Of a stretch of 64,000 bases of DNA, positions 33,655-42,027 are shown piece by piece. A program made the position numbers and the translations under genes. This DNA is from Acidicapsa dinghuensis. GTDB taxonomy: Bacteria; Acidobacteriota; Terriglobia; Terriglobales; Acidobacteriaceae. The stretch is from contig NZ_JAGSYH010000003.1 in the NCBI RefSeq assembly GCF_025685685.1, forward strand, positions 310,001-374,000, given 5' to 3'. Below the pieces are notes generated by a model. That model saw only the letters and a program-made list of their open reading frames with translations, was not told the DNA's origin and ran no database searches. How positions within the stretch are numbered: the stretch's first letter is position 1; every line of letters starts with the position of its first letter.

Positions 33655-35811
33655 TCAAGGTTTCGGCGTCTCTCCGAAACCCTTCTCCAGAAACTCTACG
33701 ATCCTCTGCCGTCCATCAAAGCCGTGCCACGGCTCGGGCACAGGATAACCGAAGATTCCCCGCGCCAGCGGCCCGTGATCCTCACGCGGATACTCCACCA
33801 TCTCCACCGGCACACCAGCCTGCCGCAGGGCACGATACATCTCTTGCGACTGCCCTAATGGGTCAGTCTTGTCCGCCTCACCCTGCAGCAACAGAAACGG
33901 CGTCTTAGCCTTCGCTGCACCGGCGAGCGGACTCTGCCTCCAGGCATCTTCCATGTGTTCCCACGGCTTGCCAAAGTACCAGCGGTCATACCACGAACCG
34001 CCCTCAGTCCCGTATTCGCTGAACTGGTCGATCACCGGCGCGCCGGAGATGATGGCCTTAAACCGATCTGTCTTACCCTCAACAAACGCAGCCATCTCAC
34101 CGCCATAGCTGTAACCCATCAGCGCCAGCTTGTCCGGGTCAATCGGATATTGCTTCACGACGGCATCCACACCCGCCATGATGTCGTGATAATCGCCACC
34201 GCCAAGATCATTCTTATTGGCCGCCGCGAACTTCACCCCATACGCGCTCGATCCGCGCGGATTCGGCCTCAGAATCGCCCATCCATGCCCAACGAGAAAT
34301 CCTGTCCACTCTTCGTAGCGATCCTCCCACGCGCCCAGCGGACCACCATGTACATCCACAATCAGCGGAACCTTTTGCGTCGTTGCCTGCGGTGGAAGAT
34401 ACAACAATCCGTCAATCGTCAGCCCATCGCTCTTCCATGTCACAAGCTGCGATTTCACACTACGGAAGTGCTGCGTCGTCAGCTCGGGCGTCGGCAGCGT
34501 CTTGCACTCGCCGCCCAGCGTTTCGGCATAGCACAGCGTCTCTGCACGTGTGCTACCTGACGTCAGCCATATCCAGCCCGTCTGTTTTCGGTTCGTACCC
34601 AGGTTGGCCACAATTGACTCACTTTGCGGCAGCACATCCGGCGCAGATTTGCCATCGAGCGCTACCCGCGCAGCGCCCATCTTCGTCCCTACGGCAACCG
34701 GAGCAAGCACCTTGTCTCCAAGCAAAAAGACGAATTCCCCAAACCCGACTCCGCCATGAAAACCCGCCAGCAAACGCCGCGGCTGAACCTCCCCGGCATC
34801 GTTCGAAGGAATCGTCAGCGCAAAAAGCTCCTCGACTCCCGGAGGCGCATCTTCCGGCGTCTGCGCGGCGAACACTACCTGCTCGCCATCCTTGCTCCAT
34901 CCAAATCCGCCGCGAATCGTCGGCGGCACGCCCTTCAGCGCTACCGGTTTATCAAGGGCGGCAGTAGTGACAATCCACGCAGCTGAAGCGGGCCCGAGAT
35001 CGCTCACATCATTCGGTGGCTCCGTCACCACCAGCATGCGGTCACTCTTGGGTGACCATGAAACCGCATGCACATCGGGAGCAATCGACACAGGTTTCAG
35101 CTCGCCGTCTACCGTTCCATCGGCCTTTAAAGCGGCAAGATACAGCCGCTCGCCATGCCGCTCGTGATTTACCCACACAGCATCGGCCTTGGCGTCTTTG
35201 CCCTTCTTTTCGCCGGCTGTTTCCGGATCGTGCGCAATCACCGCAAGCCAATGCCCATCCGAGGAAAAGGCAAAATTGCCCACATCAATCGCAACCGGCT
35301 CTGGCTTCGCATCATCCTTCTTCGCATCCGCTTTCGGAGGAGGAATGAAACCCGGTTCCTTAGAGTCATCCACTGCGGGCGTAACCTTAAGCTCGTACGG
35401 GGCAGCCTCGCCACCCGTCAGCGGCAACCGGAAAAGCTGCGTATTCTCTCCGCGCTTCGCCAGAAAAAAGATCGCGCTGCCATCCGGCGCCCACGCGGCG
35501 CTATGTTCACCGCGCTTGTCGCTGGCAGGAGTGTAGGTGAGCTGATGCGCCGCGCCACCATTTACCGGAACCAGCCACAAATGCGACTTCGCCCCATCCG
35601 CCGTAGCGTCGGTCATCGTAAACAAAACCGATTGACCGTCCGGCGAAAGTAGCGGAGCGGCAATGCCCTTGATATGCCGCAAATCTTCACTGTTCGGGAA
35701 GCGCGGCTCATCGGCGGCATGCAGCGCAACGCTTGTAACCAGAAACCCAGCAATCAACAGAACAAGGCGACGGCCAAAACAGCCAGCAGAGACATCAGCG
35801 ATCCGGATCAT
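33655..35811 (-). CDS. S9 family prolyl oligopeptidase/dipeptidyl aminopeptidase
   Basis: 718 aa from ATG 35811. Signal peptide (LVLLIAGFLVTSVALHA), then a beta-propeller of WD/PD40-type repeats (about residues 35-430, e.g. PLLSPDGQSVLFTMTD, AWAPDGSAIFFLAK). The C-terminal alpha/beta-hydrolase domain has nucleophile motif GYSYGGEM, GEADKTDP for the Asp, and EDHGPLARG for the His. This is a periplasmic or secreted serine peptidase that cleaves small peptides. An upstream ATG at 35856 would place 15 extra residues before the signal peptide. It lies between infC and rpmI on the same strand, after the infC terminator. Confidence 0.93.
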   Translation of the reverse strand: MIRIADVSAGCFGRRLVLLIAGFLVTSVALHAADEPRFPNSEDLRHIKGIAAPLLSPDGQSVLFTMTDATADGAKSHLWLVPVNGGAAHQLTYTPASDKRGEHSAAWAPDGSAIFFLAKRGENTQLFRLPLTGGEAAPYELKVTPAVDDSKEPGFIPPPKADAKKDDAKPEPVAIDVGNFAFSSDGHWLAVIAHDPETAGEKKGKDAKADAVWVNHERHGERLYLAALKADGTVDGELKPVSIAPDVHAVSWSPKSDRMLVVTEPPNDVSDLGPASAAWIVTTAALDKPVALKGVPPTIRGGFGWSKDGEQVVFAAQTPEDAPPGVEELFALTIPSNDAGEVQPRRLLAGFHGGVGFGEFVFLLGDKVLAPVAVGTKMGAARVALDGKSAPDVLPQSESIVANLGTNRKQTGWIWLTSGSTRAETLCYAETLGGECKTLPTPELTTQHFRSVKSQLVTWKSDGLTIDGLLYLPPQATTQKVPLIVDVHGGPLGAWEDRYEEWTGFLVGHGWAILRPNPRGSSAYGVKFAAANKNDLGGGDYHDIMAGVDAVVKQYPIDPDKLALMGYSYGGEMAAFVEGKTDRFKAIISGAPVIDQFSEYGTEGGSWYDRWYFGKPWEHMEDAWRQSPLAGAAKAKTPFLLLQGEADKTDPLGQSQEMYRALRQAGVPVEMVEYPREDHGPLARGIFGYPVPEPWHGFDGRQRIVEFLEKGFGETPKP

Positions 35812-35854
35812 GCGGCAAGCATATAACGCCGGAGCCGGATTTCCAGCACAAAGC

Positions 35855-35883
35855 AAAGGGCCATCGCATCGCGATGGCCCTTT
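35855..35883 (-). terminator. Terminator after infC
   Basis: Perfect 13-bp stem AAAGGGCCATCGC (35855-35867), three-base loop, complementary arm 35871-35883. It is GC-rich with A/T ends; on the minus strand GCTTTGTG follows. It closes the infC transcript and separates it from the S9 peptidase gene. Confidence 0.75.
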
Positions 35884-35915
35884 GTTCTTATCAGTCGACT
35901 TGTCCGAATGAATCG

Positions 35916-36527
35916 CTACGCCTGCGGCGGATTTGCAACGGGAGCCTTAGGCGGCGCAGCCTGCTGCGGAGGCGCTTGCTTCGGCTTGTTCTGATCCTTT
36001 TTGGCCGGCGCAATGATCGCGTGCAGAATCGTGCCTTCCATACGCGGCATAAACTCCACTAACCCGGCATCGCCGATGTCCTGGATGAGGCGGTTGATGA
36101 TGTTGTAGCCAAGCTCGCGGTGCGCCATCTGGCGTCCGCGGAAACGCAGGCTCGCCTTCACCTTGTCGCCTTCGGTAAGGAAGCGGATCGACTGATTCTT
36201 CTTGGTCTGATAGTCGTGTTCGTCCACCGTAACGGAGAACTTTACTTCCTTCACCGTGATCACTTTCTGCTTCTTACGGGCGGCGTTTTCGCTCTTGTCC
36301 TTCTCATAGAGGTAGCGGCCGTAATCCTGGATGCGGCAGACGGGCGGAATAGCATTGGGTGAAACTTCCACCAGATCAAGCCCACGCTCACGGGCGATCT
36401 TCAGCGCTTCAAAAGGCGCCAGAATACCGAGCTGTTCTCCGTTTTCGTCGATTACACGGACTTCCCGAGCGCGGATTCTTTCATTAATGCGGATGAACTG
36501 TTTCGCGGAACGTTTGTCGAGTGCGAT
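35916..36527 (-). CDS. infC: Translation initiation factor IF-3, non-canonical AUC (or AUU) start
   Basis: 203 aa from ATC 36527. Core motifs: QFIRINERIRAREVRVID, DLVEVSPNAIPPVCRIQDYG, GDKVKASLRFRGRQMAHRELG and VEFMPRMEGT. A Pro/Ala/Gln-rich C-terminal tail of about 22 residues extends past the usual end. No in-frame ATG, GTG or TTG lies between the predicted promoter (-10 at 36583-36588) and the conserved N-domain. The frame there reads AGG-AGG-GGA-ATT-ATC-GCA, so AGGAGG (36534-36539) stands six bases before ATC and three before ATT. Rare infC start codons are known (AUU in E. coli) and let IF-3 limit its own synthesis. Confidence 0.93.
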   Translation of the reverse strand: MALDKRSAKQFIRINERIRAREVRVIDENGEQLGILAPFEALKIARERGLDLVEVSPNAIPPVCRIQDYGRYLYEKDKSENAARKKQKVITVKEVKFSVTVDEHDYQTKKNQSIRFLTEGDKVKASLRFRGRQMAHRELGYNIINRLIQDIGDAGLVEFMPRMEGTILHAIIAPAKKDQNKPKQAPPQQAAPPKAPVANPPQA

Positions 36528-36582
36528 AATTCCCCTCCTGGGATCGGGCTTAAGTCCTCTCGGGACGCAGCCTCGCGCTCCG

Positions 36583-36591
36583 AGTATACCA
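36583..36591 (-). promoter_or_regulatory. Extended -10 promoter of infC
   Basis: On the minus strand TGG-TATACT (36591 to 36583), an extended -10 element; no good -35 is visible at 16-18 bases. Predicted start near 36576, giving a leader of about 49 bases to the ATC codon. Confidence 0.5.
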
Positions 36592-36728
36592 TTTCTTGGA
36601 TGCGCGGTGCCCCAACACGGTCGCACCGGAAAAGCAGTGAAGCTAGCCGAATCGATTCGGGAAATTCCCCATCCTTAACCTCAGAAGAGTCAGCCGCACT
36701 AACAACCTCTGCCTGTAAGGAAAATTCC

Positions 36729-37358
36729 ATGAAAGTAGCGCTTTATGGCGCAACCGGAAAAGCCGGAAGCCGCATTCTCGCCGAACTTTTGAGCCGTGGC
36801 CATCAGGTCACAGCAGTCGTTCGCACACCGTCCAAACTGGCCACTCAACCAAGCCTCACCGTCGTCCAAGGTGACGTTTCGTCAGCCGAGGCAATCGCCG
36901 CAAAGATCAAAGGCTTCGATGCAGTCATCGATTCCTTCGGCCCGCCAGCCGACGATACCGATCAGGTCATTACCGTCACCCAGCATTTCGTCGATGCGGT
37001 CACACAAGCAGAAGTGCCGCGATTGATCGTTGTGGGTGGAGCAGGCAGCCTGGAAGTAGCTCCCGGCGTCACGGTGATTAGCAGTGGTCACATTCCGGCG
37101 CAGTGGCTGCCAATCGCCGTTTCCCATGACAAAGCCCTGGCGCTGCTGAAGAAATCTGACATCAACTGGACCTACTTCAGCCCGGCCGGATTCTTTGAGC
37201 CTGGCGAGCGCACCGGTAAATTCCGCCTCGGTAAGGATCAGTTGATTGTCGGCTCTGACGGTGCAAGCCGCATCTCGCTGGAAGACTACGCCATCGCTCT
37301 CGTCGACGAACTGGAAAAGCCGCAGAACGAAAGAGCCCGCTTCACCATCGGTTATTGA
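36729..37358 (+). CDS. NAD(P)H-binding SDR-like oxidoreductase
   Basis: 209 aa from ATG 36729, with AAGGA about eight bases upstream; the open frame extends further 5' through the infC promoter region and is not used there. An atypical-SDR Rossmann fold starts MKVALYGATGKAGSRI (GATGxxG nucleotide motif), followed by NmrA/YwnB-like segments GHQVTAVVRTPSKL, VVQGDVSS and LIVVGGAGSLEV. Substrate unknown; relatives are NAD(P)H-binding or flavin reductase-like proteins. Divergent from infC, with a 14-bp palindrome between them. Confidence 0.85.
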   Translation: MKVALYGATGKAGSRILAELLSRGHQVTAVVRTPSKLATQPSLTVVQGDVSSAEAIAAKIKGFDAVIDSFGPPADDTDQVITVTQHFVDAVTQAEVPRLIVVGGAGSLEVAPGVTVISSGHIPAQWLPIAVSHDKALALLKKSDINWTYFSPAGFFEPGERTGKFRLGKDQLIVGSDGASRISLEDYAIALVDELEKPQNERARFTIGY

Positions 37359-37397
37359 TGGCGAGCGAGCCCTCACTGCAGCTTCCTGTGTTGATCT

Positions 37398-38231
37398 CTA
37401 CAGTTCTGCCAGCAACTTCTTCAGTCGTGCGTAACCCTCTTCGCGGGCCTTCTTGTTATCCGGGCTCGCGTCGGGGGCCTCGCCTGCGCGCATGAATCCG
37501 TGACCAGCACCCTCGTACGTGACTGGATCGTACGTTTTGCCATCCGTCTTCATCGTTGCGGTTGTCGCTGGAATCGTTGCCGAAATGCGCATATCGTTGC
37601 CAGCGTAAAAGCCATAGACTGGCGCGGTAATCGCCTTCATTGCCTCGTCCGGTGGCGGAGGCCCATAGAAGACAAATGCTGCGTTTATGTCATGTCTATG
37701 CGTGGCAAAAGCAAAACTCTTGCCGCCACCCCAGCAGAAGCCGGTGACTGCGAGCTTGCCGTTAGCGGCAGGCAGCTTCTTCGCATAGTCAGCCGCCGCA
37801 TCCAGATCGGCCAGCACCTGGTTTGGATCGAGGCCCGAAACCGCTTTCACCGCGGCGTCCTGATCGGGAAAAGCGCTGCTGCCTCCGCCGCCAGGTCCTA
37901 TGCCAGAGAGCAGATCGGGAGCGATGGCAATGTACCCTGCCGCTGCTATATCGTCCGCCATACTGCGTGCCCAGTCAGTCAGGCCAAAGATCTCGTGGAT
38001 TACAAGCACAACCGGAGCCTTATGGCTCACCTCTGGATAGACAACGAAGGCCTGTATCTTACGTCCGTCATGTGTAATCGTGACCCACTCGCGATGACGT
38101 GGCGAGGCGTCCAGCTTTTTCTTGGCCCAGTCCTGCGCATGAAGCGGTGCAGTCATCAACAGCAGCAGGCACGCCATAAGGCTGTAAAACCCTGCAAAGC
38201 GGAGATCGGGGAAATTCCGGCGGTTTCGCAT
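37398..38231 (-). CDS. Secreted dienelactone hydrolase-family protein
   Basis: 277 aa from ATG 38231. Signal peptide (FYSLMACLLLLMTAPLHAQD), then an alpha/beta-hydrolase domain with FCWGGG containing the nucleophile Cys, IHEIFGL, AGYIAIAPDLLSG, and GAGHGFMR for the His. This is the layout of dienelactone hydrolases, which open lactone rings; secreted members have broader or unknown substrates. A second family member lies at 56611-57357. It is convergent with the SDR-like gene and follows mtaB on the same strand after about 70 bases. Confidence 0.88.
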   Translation of the reverse strand: MRNRRNFPDLRFAGFYSLMACLLLLMTAPLHAQDWAKKKLDASPRHREWVTITHDGRKIQAFVVYPEVSHKAPVVLVIHEIFGLTDWARSMADDIAAAGYIAIAPDLLSGIGPGGGGSSAFPDQDAAVKAVSGLDPNQVLADLDAAADYAKKLPAANGKLAVTGFCWGGGKSFAFATHRHDINAAFVFYGPPPPDEAMKAITAPVYGFYAGNDMRISATIPATTATMKTDGKTYDPVTYEGAGHGFMRAGEAPDASPDNKKAREEGYARLKKLLAEL

Positions 38232-38303
38232 GGCGAGGATTCTAGTAGAGCCGCTGGCGCGGGGCAATGGATGAATTGTCACTCCTTTGTCGCGGTACTC
38301 GTC

Positions 38304-39722
38304 TCATACAAATGCTTTCATCGCAGGCTCGCAAAGCAGTTCTCCGTGGGAACCGATCCCGCGCACAAGCACAGGCAGTATCCGGTTTGGCGGCAGCACT
38401 TGATCGATGCGCAGCGGTAGAAAATTATCAGCGATACCAGATGTTCCATCACTGGCGTCCGCGTTCTCATTCGCATTGAGCGTGACCGCCGGAAGCACCT
38501 TCCCCACAAAAGAAGTGCGAAATCGATGCGACTTTTCACGAATCAACGCTCGCAACACCGCAAGTCGCTCCTGCACCGCCTGCGCGGGGACAGGCGATTG
38601 CCGATGCAGTTCCCAGCCACGTGTTCCCGGCCGTGGCGAAAACCGGAAGATGTGCAAATAGCTGAAGGGCAAGGCAGCGATAAAGTCGTGACTCTCTTGA
38701 AACTCCGCATGTGTCTCGCCAGGAAAACCGACCATCACGTCCGCTCCAAGACCAAGCTCATCACCTGCCGCCTCGCTCAGCTCCGCAACCTTTTGTGCGT
38801 AGTGCCATGGCCGGTAGCGGCGATGCATGCGACGCAGCACCGCGTCCGATCCAGATTGCAGCGGCAGATGCGCATGACGCGCCAGCCGAGGGCTGGTTTC
38901 GGAGAAAGATTCGTGAGCAAACTCGCGCATCAGTGCAATCAGCTCTGCCGTCCAGTCCATCGGCTCGATGGAGCTGAGCCTGAGACGCGAAAGCTTTGTC
39001 GTCTCCAGAATCTCGCGGACAAGACTGGCAAACGATCTGTTCTCTGGCAGATCGCGTCCCCAGCGGCCAAGATTGATACCCGAGAGCACCATTTCCTTGC
39101 CATCCGCAACGACAAAGCCGCGCACCTGCTCCAGCACTTTTTCCGCACCCATGCTGCGTGAGTTACCGCGCGTGGTGGGAATGATGCAGAAGGTGCAACG
39201 GTTGCTGCAGCCCTCCTGGATCTTGAGATTGGGCCGCGTCTGCGCGCCCGGACCAAAGCCAGGCAGAATCTGCGCTTCTTCAATCCATGAATGAGCGAAA
39301 CCATCATCAACCCAGATCGTTTGCGGGTTTGCCGCAACCAATGCAGAGGCAGGAAGCAGCGGCACCTGCTGTTGTTTAGCCGAACTAACCAGATCAAACG
39401 CTATCTGCGCGGCGAACGCTTTGTGGCTATTCCCAACAACAGCGTCTACTCCGGCGATAGATGCTGCCTCCTCAGGAGCGCGCTGAGCGTAGCAACCGGT
39501 CACGACAACTTTCACTTCGGGATTGATGCGCCGCGCTTTGCGGACGAAGGCGCGAGCATCCCGATCGGCCTCAGCCGTAACGCTGCAGGAATTGACGATG
39601 ACGAGATCGACTTCATCGAGCGCTTTTTCTGTCAATCCGCGGCTGCGCAGGCCGTTGGCGATGGCTTCGCCGTCAGCGCGTGCGGCGCGGCAGCCAAAGT
39701 TCTCGATGTGAAAGCCAGCCAT
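38304..39722 (-). CDS. mtaB: tRNA t6A37 methylthiotransferase MtaB
   Basis: 472 aa. N-terminal UPF0004 domain with Cys11, Cys46 and Cys77 (ENFGCRAAR, VNSCSVTAEAD, VVTGCYAQR), which hold an auxiliary 4Fe-4S cluster. The radical-SAM domain has GCSNRCTFC (Cys172, 176, 179), and a C-terminal TRAM-like region follows. It methylthiolates t6A at position 37 of ANN-decoding tRNAs using S-adenosylmethionine. MtaB rather than MiaB is suggested by the short GCR N-terminal motif and overall length; this is a recognition call, as the two differ subtly. Confidence 0.88.
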   Translation of the reverse strand: MAGFHIENFGCRAARADGEAIANGLRSRGLTEKALDEVDLVIVNSCSVTAEADRDARAFVRKARRINPEVKVVVTGCYAQRAPEEAASIAGVDAVVGNSHKAFAAQIAFDLVSSAKQQQVPLLPASALVAANPQTIWVDDGFAHSWIEEAQILPGFGPGAQTRPNLKIQEGCSNRCTFCIIPTTRGNSRSMGAEKVLEQVRGFVVADGKEMVLSGINLGRWGRDLPENRSFASLVREILETTKLSRLRLSSIEPMDWTAELIALMREFAHESFSETSPRLARHAHLPLQSGSDAVLRRMHRRYRPWHYAQKVAELSEAAGDELGLGADVMVGFPGETHAEFQESHDFIAALPFSYLHIFRFSPRPGTRGWELHRQSPVPAQAVQERLAVLRALIREKSHRFRTSFVGKVLPAVTLNANENADASDGTSGIADNFLPLRIDQVLPPNRILPVLVRGIGSHGELLCEPAMKAFV

Positions 39723-39831
39723 TGCTTTATCAGAATAACAACGGAGAAGTTATTCCTCTGCGCAGTTCCGAAATAGCGTCCCATGGCGTCTTTAGGCTCT
39801 CTTTGCACCGTTCGGTAAGCCAATTGAATCC

Positions 39832-39837
39832 TATACT
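39832..39837 (+). promoter_or_regulatory. Candidate -10 of MFS gene
   Basis: TATACT at 39832-39837, 53 bases before ATG 39891. No good -35 is seen at the expected spacing. Confidence 0.35.
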
Positions 39838-39890
39838 TGAGTAAGTCCTCTGGTTTTGCGCATATCTGCGCTTAGGTTTTTGAGAAAGTT

Positions 39891-41084
39891 ATGGCCACGA
39901 CCACAGCCGTAAGTTATTCCCAGCGGGAACTTTCGGCGCGCATTATCCCTTACGTTTTCTTCACCTTTGCCTGCTATCTCGCCATCGGCGTTCAGTTGGC
40001 GATTCTGCCGACGTATGTCCATCTGAATCTTGGCTTTAATACCGTTTTGGCGGGACTGATCATCAGCCTCGAATACGTCGCCACGGTCATCACCAGACCC
40101 AACGCAGGACGCATGGTGGACCGGCTTGGGGCGAAGCGAACCGTCCTGAACGGACTGATGATAGGTGGCGTGAGCGGCCTGTGCACTTTGGGCGCGGCGT
40201 TTTGTCCGCATCTGCCCTGGCTGGGGCTTTCGCTGCTGGTGGTTGGCCGTTTGTTGCTGGGCGCGAGCGAGAGCATGGTGGGAACCGGCGCGACGCTGTG
40301 GGGCATTTTGGCATTGGGCTCAGAACACACGGCTATCGTTATCTCCTGGAATGGGATTTGCACTTACGGTGCGCTGGCGATCGGCGCCCCGCTGGGTGTG
40401 CTGTTGGAGCGGGTTTTCGGGTTCTGGTCGATCGGCGCAATCGTTGTACTGCTTGGGTTTGCGCCACTTGCAATGGCTGTCCGGTTGCCACGTGTGCCGG
40501 TGCATCATGGGGAGAAGCAGCCTTTCCATCATGTCTTTGGCAAGGTGGCTCCGCATGGACTTGTGCTGGCGCTGGGCAGTGTGGGATTTGGCGTGCTGGC
40601 TACTTTTATCACGCTGGATTTCGCCCATCGCGGCTGGACTGGCGCTGCTTTCGCGCTGACTCTTTTTGGCGCGCTGTTTGTGTTGGCGCGGCTGATTTTT
40701 GCTCATTCCATTAACCGCGTCGGCGGTTTCTCTGTAGCTTCGGTATGCCTTGCGACAGAGGCTGCGGGACTGATTCTGCTGTGGTTAACAAAGTCGGAAG
40801 GGCTGGCCTTTGCCGGTTCCGCTCTGACAGGGTTTGGTTTTTCGCTGGTCTTCCCTGCCCTGGGAGTGGAGGCTGTGCATCATATTCCGCCGCAGGATAA
40901 GGGCACGGCGCTGGCTGCTTATGGCGTATTTATGGACTTTTCGCTGATGGTGATCGGGCCAGCTGCGGGAGCGATTATCAGCGGGTTCGGATATCCGCCG
41001 ATCTACCTGTTTGCAGCTTGTTCTGTTTTGGCAGGATTAGCGCTGACGCAGTGGATGGCAGCGCGAGAGCGGCGCGCCAGCTAA
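39891..41084 (+). CDS. MFS transporter (YhhS/YfcJ-like)
   Basis: 397 aa with about 12 predicted membrane helices. It has the MFS loop motif GRMVDRLGAKRTV after helix 2 and the segments VVGRLLLGASESMVGTGATLW and GFGFSLVFPALGVEAV, typical of the YhhS/YfcJ subgroup of drug-efflux MFS proteins. Substrate unknown. It is divergent from mtaB (168 bases) and convergent with a small P-loop ATPase gene across a 21-bp tandem repeat. Confidence 0.85.
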   Translation: MATTTAVSYSQRELSARIIPYVFFTFACYLAIGVQLAILPTYVHLNLGFNTVLAGLIISLEYVATVITRPNAGRMVDRLGAKRTVLNGLMIGGVSGLCTLGAAFCPHLPWLGLSLLVVGRLLLGASESMVGTGATLWGILALGSEHTAIVISWNGICTYGALAIGAPLGVLLERVFGFWSIGAIVVLLGFAPLAMAVRLPRVPVHHGEKQPFHHVFGKVAPHGLVLALGSVGFGVLATFITLDFAHRGWTGAAFALTLFGALFVLARLIFAHSINRVGGFSVASVCLATEAAGLILLWLTKSEGLAFAGSALTGFGFSLVFPALGVEAVHHIPPQDKGTALAAYGVFMDFSLMVIGPAAGAIISGFGYPPIYLFAACSVLAGLALTQWMAARERRAS

Positions 41085-41098
41085 CTCCCGGAAACGGT

Positions 41099-41224
41099 GC
41101 GCAATCGGTGTGGCGCGATGCGCAATCCGCGTGTGACTTTGCGCAATATTCGTCGGACGATGCGCAATACTTGTGCGACGATGCGCAATCGGTGTTGGAT
41201 GAGTTGCAATCCATGTCACTGGGG
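41099..41224. repeat. Six-unit 21-bp tandem repeat
   Basis: Copies of GCGCAAT start at 41099, 41120, 41141, 41162 and 41183, and a degenerate TTGCAAT is in register at 41204, a strict 21-bp period. Each is followed by a variable 14-base tail, often ending GACGA. The array begins 14 bases after the MFS stop codon and lies between convergent genes. Because 21 is a multiple of three, frames on both strands read as heptapeptide repeats (e.g. DDAQYLC DDAQSVL). Confidence 0.85.
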
Positions 41225-41308
41225 TATGAGGCGAGATTTGTACGGAGCGGGGCGGCTCATCTGGTGAGCGGAAGTGATTTTTACGAAATGCGATTGCAGA
41301 TAGAAAAT

Positions 41309-41854
41309 TCAGGAACGCGACGAAGGTAGAGCACCGAGAATTGCCTGGATGCGAGAAGCGATGTCGCCGGGCTCGATGAAGATGAGTTCGAAGCCGTAGC
41401 GGCGGTAGGTTTCCTGGTGAATCTGCTCGAAGCGGAGAGATTCTTCGAAGCTGATGCGGCGGGCTTCGGTGGGCTGAACGAAGCCGAGGTTGCGCAGGAA
41501 AAAGACGCGGCGGTCGAAGATGTTTTCGCGCAGGACGCGGGCGACCTCTCCGGAAAGAAATGGCGAAAGATCGTAGCCAAGGTATTCGGCAAGAGCGGCG
41601 GTGCAGATTACGGACCGATCGTGGAACTGGATTTCGTCTGGGCGAGAGCTCTGGAGTTGGCGCTGGCATTGGAGGGCTGCGATCTGATTGAGGAAGACTG
41701 GTTGCAGCCACGGCTCGGCGATGCCTTTGGCTTGCTCCAAAGCGATGACATCGGTGGCAGCTTCTTCGACGACGTAGAAGCCTTCGAGCTCAAGCTGGCG
41801 GAGGATGGTGGTTTTGCCGGAGCCGGGGGTGCCAGTGAGGATGTGGCGGGGCAT
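41309..41854 (-). CDS. P-loop ATPase of AAA_28 type
   Basis: 181 aa. Walker A GTPGSGKTT (residues 8-16), then VVEEAATDVIALEQ, FHDRSVICTAALAEYLG (a Walker B-like region) and RVFFLRNLGFVQPTEARRISFEE. This matches small predicted ATPases of the AAA_28 group, often annotated only as ATP-binding proteins; some act like nucleotide or sugar kinases. No fused domain and no obvious partner. It is convergent with the MFS gene, the tandem repeat lying between their 3' ends. Confidence 0.78.
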   Translation of the reverse strand: MPRHILTGTPGSGKTTILRQLELEGFYVVEEAATDVIALEQAKGIAEPWLQPVFLNQIAALQCQRQLQSSRPDEIQFHDRSVICTAALAEYLGYDLSPFLSGEVARVLRENIFDRRVFFLRNLGFVQPTEARRISFEESLRFEQIHQETYRRYGFELIFIEPGDIASRIQAILGALPSSRS

Positions 41855-41870
41855 GGTTAGAGGATAGATC

Positions 41871-41975
41871 GGGCTTTCAGCCCTCGGGTTCTTCTATGGT
41901 CTTGTAACCCAGGGCGTTGCCCTGGGCTGGGATAGTTTCGCGCCTTTGGCGCTAGGTTGATACGGTCTGTGACCG
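41871..41975. repeat. Cluster of four trinucleotide-loop hairpins
   Basis: Four perfect small stem-loops, each with a three-base loop: GGGCT-TTC-AGCCC (41871-41883), CCCAGGGC-GTT-GCCCTGGG (41908-41926), GCGCC-TTT-GGCGC (41940-41952) and CGGTC-TGT-GACCG (41963-41975). They lie just upstream of the P-loop ATPase gene and downstream of the 148-aa gene. The look is of a REP/BIME-like intergenic element. Confidence 0.75.
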
Positions 41976-42027
41976 GGAAAGAATGGTTAAAACGACAGTA
42001 GTCTCGCCGGATATATGGAGAAGACCC

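Noticed and set aside
41099..41224. CRISPR array
   Set aside because: The 21-bp unit has only a seven-base constant core and no unique 30-40-base spacers; no cas genes are present.
40978..41329. Frames through the 21-bp repeat on both strands (heptapeptide repeats)
   Set aside because: Not annotated as genes: both strands give repeats because the period is a multiple of three, one overlaps the MFS 3' end, and neither has a ribosome site. Kept as a finding about the DNA repeat.
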